From contig JADIIX010000085.1 in the NCBI GenBank assembly GCA_027604505.1, positions 1 to 64,000 of the forward strand: 64,000 nucleotides of DNA, given 5' to 3'. The translations under genes were made by a program, and so were the position numbers. Below the pieces are notes generated by a model. That model did no database searches, was not told the origin of the DNA, and worked only from the letters and a program-made list of their open reading frames with translations. The stretch is from Gonapodya sp. JEL0774 (taxonomy: Eukaryota > Monoblepharomycota > Monoblepharidomycetes > Monoblepharidales > Gonapodyaceae). Of the stretch, positions 59,985 to 64,000 are shown piece by piece. Position 1 is the stretch's first letter. Every line of letters starts with the position of its first letter.

Positions 59985-61263
59985 ATGATACCACGGTTAT
60001 CTCAGCGAAGCTCATTCTCGGCCATTGGACTCGCTCTCCTGGGATCCCTGCTTTTATTTCCGTCGGAATCCCTCGCCCAGACGACTGCAAAGGACTGTGC
60101 TGTGTTCGAGTAAGAGCAATCACTGCTCTTGTCTGTTCAGGAAGACAATCAAAAACCCTCCGTCTATCTTGGCTTTTTTTCTGGGTAATCCGTTCCTTGC
60201 GATTGCCATTACCAGGCAGCTGTACGACCAGTCAGGTTTGCCATTCAAATGGACGCGGGGCCAATGCTGTAATGCAGATTCCGGCATCGGAGAGGGTCAT
60301 ATAACATGCAATGATGCGGGGCGCATCACTGTAGCTTACCTTCCGGAGCAGGGTTTATCGGGGTGTATTCCGAACATCCAAGGGTTGGATAAAATGGAGC
60401 AAATCTATCTGTTCGGCAACAAGCTTACGGGAAATGTTCCTACATTTGCTGGAATGATCAACTTGCAGTGGATTTCGCTTTGGAATAAGTGGGTTTCATA
60501 TGCTGCTCAATTGCCATATGGTCATCTCCTCTAATATAAACGACACCTGAAGCTCCCTGACCGGCCCCATTCCCCCATCTCTATCTACCCTCACAAATCT
60601 TGTTCGCGTTTATTTGGATGACAAGTAAGATAATGTCAGCTACTGTCTTGACACGACGAATGTCTTACTCAAACTGTCATACCAATACCGACTTCCAGCT
60701 TCCTTACGGGCCCCATTCCCGATCTCCGAGGCCTCACAAAGCTGGATTATGGAGAGTTCTACAACAACAACCTCACAGGCTCGGTGGACTCCATCATGCC
60801 CGCCCAACTGGCCCACTGCTACTTCACTTACAGTAACACCAACCCTGGGCTGTACACTTGCACCAATGACTTCCCCGCGACCTGCCTGGACAGAGGTGAT
60901 GTAATTCGCCGCGCGGATCCTTGCCCGCCACCCCCTCCACCGAGTGTGGAGCCAAATCAGGTGTGCACATTCCCGGCGAGTGCCTCACCCCAAAGTTCAT
61001 CTGCGGCGACACCGACAGCCTCCAGCTCTAGTACGCCAGGCACTGCAGGCAGTGCAAGCGCCTCGACGATGGTAATCGCTGCTACTTCCTCTACAGGACA
61101 GAAAGCGACTTCTACCGTCTCACTACCAGCTGCCGCGAACAGTGGAGTGGACGTTGGTCCTGCCGCTTCTACATCAAAGGCGAGCAGCGCTGCCGGGAAA
61201 AGTTCTGGTAGCATCGGTCTGGTCGTTTTAGGTGCCGTTGTATTAATGGCACGATTTGCATGA
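59985..61263 (+). CDS. LRR surface protein with Ser/Thr stalk and probable GPI anchor
   Basis: Exons read: 59985..60109, 60216..60488, 60553..60624, 60699..61263; phases agree, 344 aa. A signal peptide (AIGLALLGSLLLFPSESLAQ) is followed by the family cap KDCAVFEQLYDQSGLPFKW, GQCC and HITCNDAGRITVAYL. Then come LRRs of the plant-type LxGxIP pattern: LSGCIPNIQGLDKMEQIYL, LTGNVPTFAGMINLQWISL, LTGPIPPSLSTLTNLVRVYL, LTGPIPDLRGLTKLD, and the C-terminal cap NNNLTGSVDSIMPAQLAHC with GLYTC and ATC. A Ser/Thr/Ala-rich stalk ends in SSGS and a short hydrophobic tail with no basic residues beyond a terminal Arg (IGLVVLGAVVLMARFA), as for GPI-anchor signals. The third exon is exactly 72 nt, phase 2 at both ends, and codes a single LRR. 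Likely adhesin or co-receptor. Confidence 0.85.
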
Positions 61264-61543
61264 TTTCCGGAGGGACATGCTCGTTGCAAAAAATTGCATG
61301 GACACAGCAACGCACATACAAATCAACTACATTAGCTTTTATGGTCGGTTCTAGAATGCCGCGTACCTATTCCCGCGATAACTTATGTTTCAATGTGTGA
61401 GGCAAAATGACACCCTCGCAAACAACTCGCAATGCCATAGTCCGGTCGTAGAGCTATTTGATGCGCGATTCCAATAGAATTATAATATAAACATTGGCTG
61501 GAACATGTTGCGTGTTTTTTGAGTGCATATTCATTTCCTAAAG
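61264..61543. other. Convergent spacer between two LRR genes
   Basis: About 280 bp, AT-rich, between the stop codons of the GPI-type and SH3-type LRR genes. Contains AATAAT/TATAATATAAAC-like stretches suitable for polyadenylation on both strands; no exon seen. Confidence 0.4.
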
Positions 61544-64000
61544 TCAGTAGGTCCACTTCCGCGACTCCATCAAAACGTCCCTGAAAGGATTCTGTTGATG
61601 AGACTCCTCTGTGTTCACAAGGTCAACGCCTAATGATCTCTGTACCGACGCAGTATCATCTGGCACCCGCCTTAGAACTTCTGGGGAGGGTTTGGGGGTC
61701 GGATCTGCCGATACATCCACGACTTTTGAGACTGAAGGTGTCTTCCCATTTGTGCTACCCCGTGACGGTCCCCCCCAGTACTGCTGAGAATTGTTGCTAG
61801 AAGTAGGGGGTATCTTGCCTCTTGGGCCAGCCACATCCATCCGTTCGGATGAAACAGATGAGTGAATTTTGAAGGTATCTGAAACGTTGCGAGGCGAAAA
61901 GGTCCCAAACGTCGCAGGAACTGTGGCACTCAAACGGAGACAGTCGCTATGCATAGGAGCATGAAGAGCAAGATCCTCGATTATCACAACATAAACGTAC
62001 ATATCTCACATTGGTGCGATTCCAAACTGGTTTGTATCCAGATTCAACAGTGTGGACCATCCGTCTCGAAAGATCGTGTGAATTTCCACAAAATCACCGG
62101 GAGTGAGTTGAACTTCATCAGAAGACGAGGGTGTAAACTGCAAGTTATCTGATTGCATTAATGGAAGTGACATGGTACGGACAATCTCGATCACTCACTC
62201 TCCCGCATACCAGATATGGTTGTTGGCTACTAAATGCGACACTTTCTTCATTTTCTTTGTAAAGTGGACCCGCGACTCGCAGGAAGAACCACTGGAATCC
62301 AAAGACATGTTACATAATACGGACCGAAATGGGGAGAATAACTCACATGCGGTTGTGGACACGTAAACTGCCCATTGCCATCACAATCCAGTGTAGCTTC
62401 CCTGCCATTCACACGATCAGTCACCTGAATAATGCTTCGATCTGTTTCAAACGTGGAACCAGAAAATCGTCGTTGAAGTTGGTCTGACGCTAACGTTTTT
62501 GTAAAAGAGAAAGGCCTCAGTGTACTCGAAGGTGTCAGATTTGAATAGTAAGTAAGCCTCTGCTGCGCTGCTAGAGGCAGTGATGGTGAGCCTGGACCGG
62601 CCGTTAGATTTGTGAAAGATCCTGTTGGGGAGAATGATTTCAGCCGTGGAAACGTTCCGAATTGACTCGGTGGACTTGAAGGATCTATTAGACGAAGAGT
62701 ATCAAGGAGCACAGCGGATTTTAGTGAGGTGTCCACTCCACACTGTCAACGTATCAAGTTCAAATACCTGGAAGTTTGCGCAAACCCTTCTCCCTGACGC
62801 GTCGCCTTCTCAAGATCACTGCTCCCCCCAACACCAAGAATCCTGCAACAGCGCTTGCAGATGAGATGGCGATGAGCTTGACGTTGGGTGGAGGTGCTGG
62901 TACTGTCGGGATGCTCGCTTTCGGGGAAGAGGTTGATGTGACTGCCGAATACGTAGCAGCGCACGTGGAGTTCGATCCGGTTGCAATAACTTGTGCTATA
63001 CCGGAATTCACAGAAACACAAGACGTTGGGTAGTTCTTGCTGCAAGTAAAAATCCCTCGATTCGAGATGTTGTACGTTAGCCGGCAATCCGTCACGTTGA
63101 GGGGCAATAAACCATCCACATTTCCACTCAGACTGTAAGGGTAAGCACTTGCAGATAAAGATAGTGCGAGCAAGATTATCAAAAGACGGGTTCTCACTTG
63201 TTATCCGCGATCCACAGTGTTTGTAGCTTGTTAAGCCGCGTCAAATTGGAAAGAGTGGTGAAATTGTTGCTACAGAGTCTCATGGAGTTGATACGAGTGA
63301 GGTTCTGTGCAAAATCCAAACTCCCAGAGAATTGATTGTGTTGAAGTGACAGCTGGAGGAGAGAGGACGGCAGGGGCGGAACAGGCCCACGGAGCACATT
63401 GCCATTAAGGAGGAGGTAAGTGAGATTTGAGAGGTTTGACAAATCAGGAAGAGTGCCTGAGATTGAATTCGTGGAAAGATCAAGCCGGGTTATTGCTGTC
63501 AATCCTCGAATCAGTGGAGGGATTGGACCTGCCCGCACGACACCAAACCAAATCACTTTCTGTACATGCAGATTTGTCCCATCACTTTTGATTCCAATTA
63601 TATTCACCTTTTAAACTTGCATTCGATATGATTGCGCTGGTAACGCGACCAGCACTACAAGTGATGATGGCGGGAGCATGACTCCCACAACATAGAGTCT
63701 TATTCCACGGAAAGCTTAAATTTGATTGGGTATAAAGAGTCTGTGTAGGATTGAATGTCATAGTGAGTAACTTTATGACTTAACCCCAGGACAGTTCACA
63801 TATGTAGGCATGGTCGAAAAACAAACAACTTTGTCCTGTAGCGAGAGAGCAATTGAATCGGGGCTGAAACTCGTGTCTGGCGTTCATGGTATAGATTGTG
63901 ATTTCCGGGGTACTTTCCACATCACGGAACAACAAGGAGAATCGGAGGACCGACAGTAACAAACCCACCTCAAAGACGGCGCATTCCGCCAGTTGATCTT
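61544..64000 (-). CDS. LRR transmembrane receptor-like protein with cytoplasmic SH3 domain (5' end beyond window)
   Basis: Exons read on the minus strand: 63969..>64000, 63608..63740, 63198..63528, 62768..63132, 62347..62684, 62199..62291, 62010..62137, 61544..61946. The partial first exon ends AECAVFE, the family cap; then TLYTQSNLSFPWNKTLCC and ITCSAGRVTSAII; LRRs GPIPPLIRGLTAITRLDLS, ISGTLPDLSNLSNLTYLLL, LRGPVPPLPSSLLQLSL, and others; the C-terminal cap LSGNVDGLLPLNVTDC with GIFTC. A membrane helix (LIAISSASAVAGFLVLGGAV) and ILRRRRVREK stop-transfer follow. The cytoplasmic part has a Ser-rich juxtamembrane region, then an SH3 domain across exons 62199..62291/62010..62137/61946: GRFTPSSSDEVQLTPGDFVE, TIFRDGWSTLLNL, QFGIAPIDCL. 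A Ser/Pro-rich tail ends MESRKWTY. Probable surface sensor coupling to Pro-rich signalling proteins. Confidence 0.85.

Noticed and set aside
62685-62735. Earlier acceptor at 62735 for the SH3-type LRR gene
   Set aside because: It would leave a 32-nt intron, shorter than any other here. The acceptor at 62684 gives an 83-nt intron and also keeps frame.

Overview
This window looks like nuclear DNA of a fungus, most likely an early-diverging zoosporic (chytrid-like) one. Genes are dense, on both strands, and interrupted by many short introns, mostly 50-130 bp, with GTGAGT/GTAAGT/GTGCGT donors and CAG/TAG acceptors. The gene set is fungal: VTC-type polyphosphate polymerase, homoserine O-acetyltransferase, siroheme uroporphyrinogen methyltransferase and a CSL transcription factor. 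The taxonomic placement is inference. Exon coordinates were worked out by hand from splice signals, reading phase and family motifs. I recognised no tRNA, rRNA, transposon or CRISPR array.

Layout. 1-10.8 kb, plus strand: PEX6 (5' end open at the window edge), eIF5B and HEM12. 10.9-12.7 kb, minus: a short/branched-chain acyl-CoA dehydrogenase. 13.1-21.2 kb, plus: a double-CDGSH iron-sulfur protein, a VTC4-like polymerase, a polytopic membrane protein and a SET-domain methyltransferase. 21.3-24.3 kb, minus: a four-helix membrane protein and a nitronate monooxygenase, divergent from a saccharopine-dehydrogenase-like reductase (25.0-26.7 kb, plus). 26.8-30.7 kb, minus: MET1-like SUMT and a membrane-anchored alpha/beta hydrolase. 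30.9-34.9 kb, minus: a leucine-rich-repeat (LRR)/mucin surface protein. 35.6-40.0 kb, minus: MET2 and a PLP-dependent dehydratase/racemase. 40.4-44.2 kb, plus: a PhoD-like phosphatase. 44.3-55.1 kb, minus: a CSL (RBP-J/Su(H)) factor, a coiled-coil protein, a proline-rich LRR receptor-like protein and a coiled-coil SH3 protein. 55.7-57.8 kb, plus: a serine beta-lactamase-family protein. 58.0-59.8 kb, minus: an unrecognised helical protein. 60.0-64.0 kb: two more LRR surface proteins, one apparently GPI-anchored (plus) and one transmembrane with a cytoplasmic SH3 domain (minus, running off the window).

Connections. HEM12 and the SUMT compete for uroporphyrinogen III (heme versus siroheme). Siroheme serves sulfite reductase, and MET2 makes the O-acetylhomoserine that accepts the sulfide, so two sulfur/methionine steps lie about 8 kb apart. 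PEX6, the acyl-CoA dehydrogenase and the reductase are lipid/peroxisome related.

The most distinctive content is a family of four LRR surface proteins within 33 kb. They share a Cys-framed N-terminal cap and a Cys-containing C-terminal cap but have four different membrane or cytoplasmic endings. In three of them the introns that fall inside the LRR array are all in phase 2. This looks like a modular receptor/adhesin system that evolved by exon and tail shuffling.
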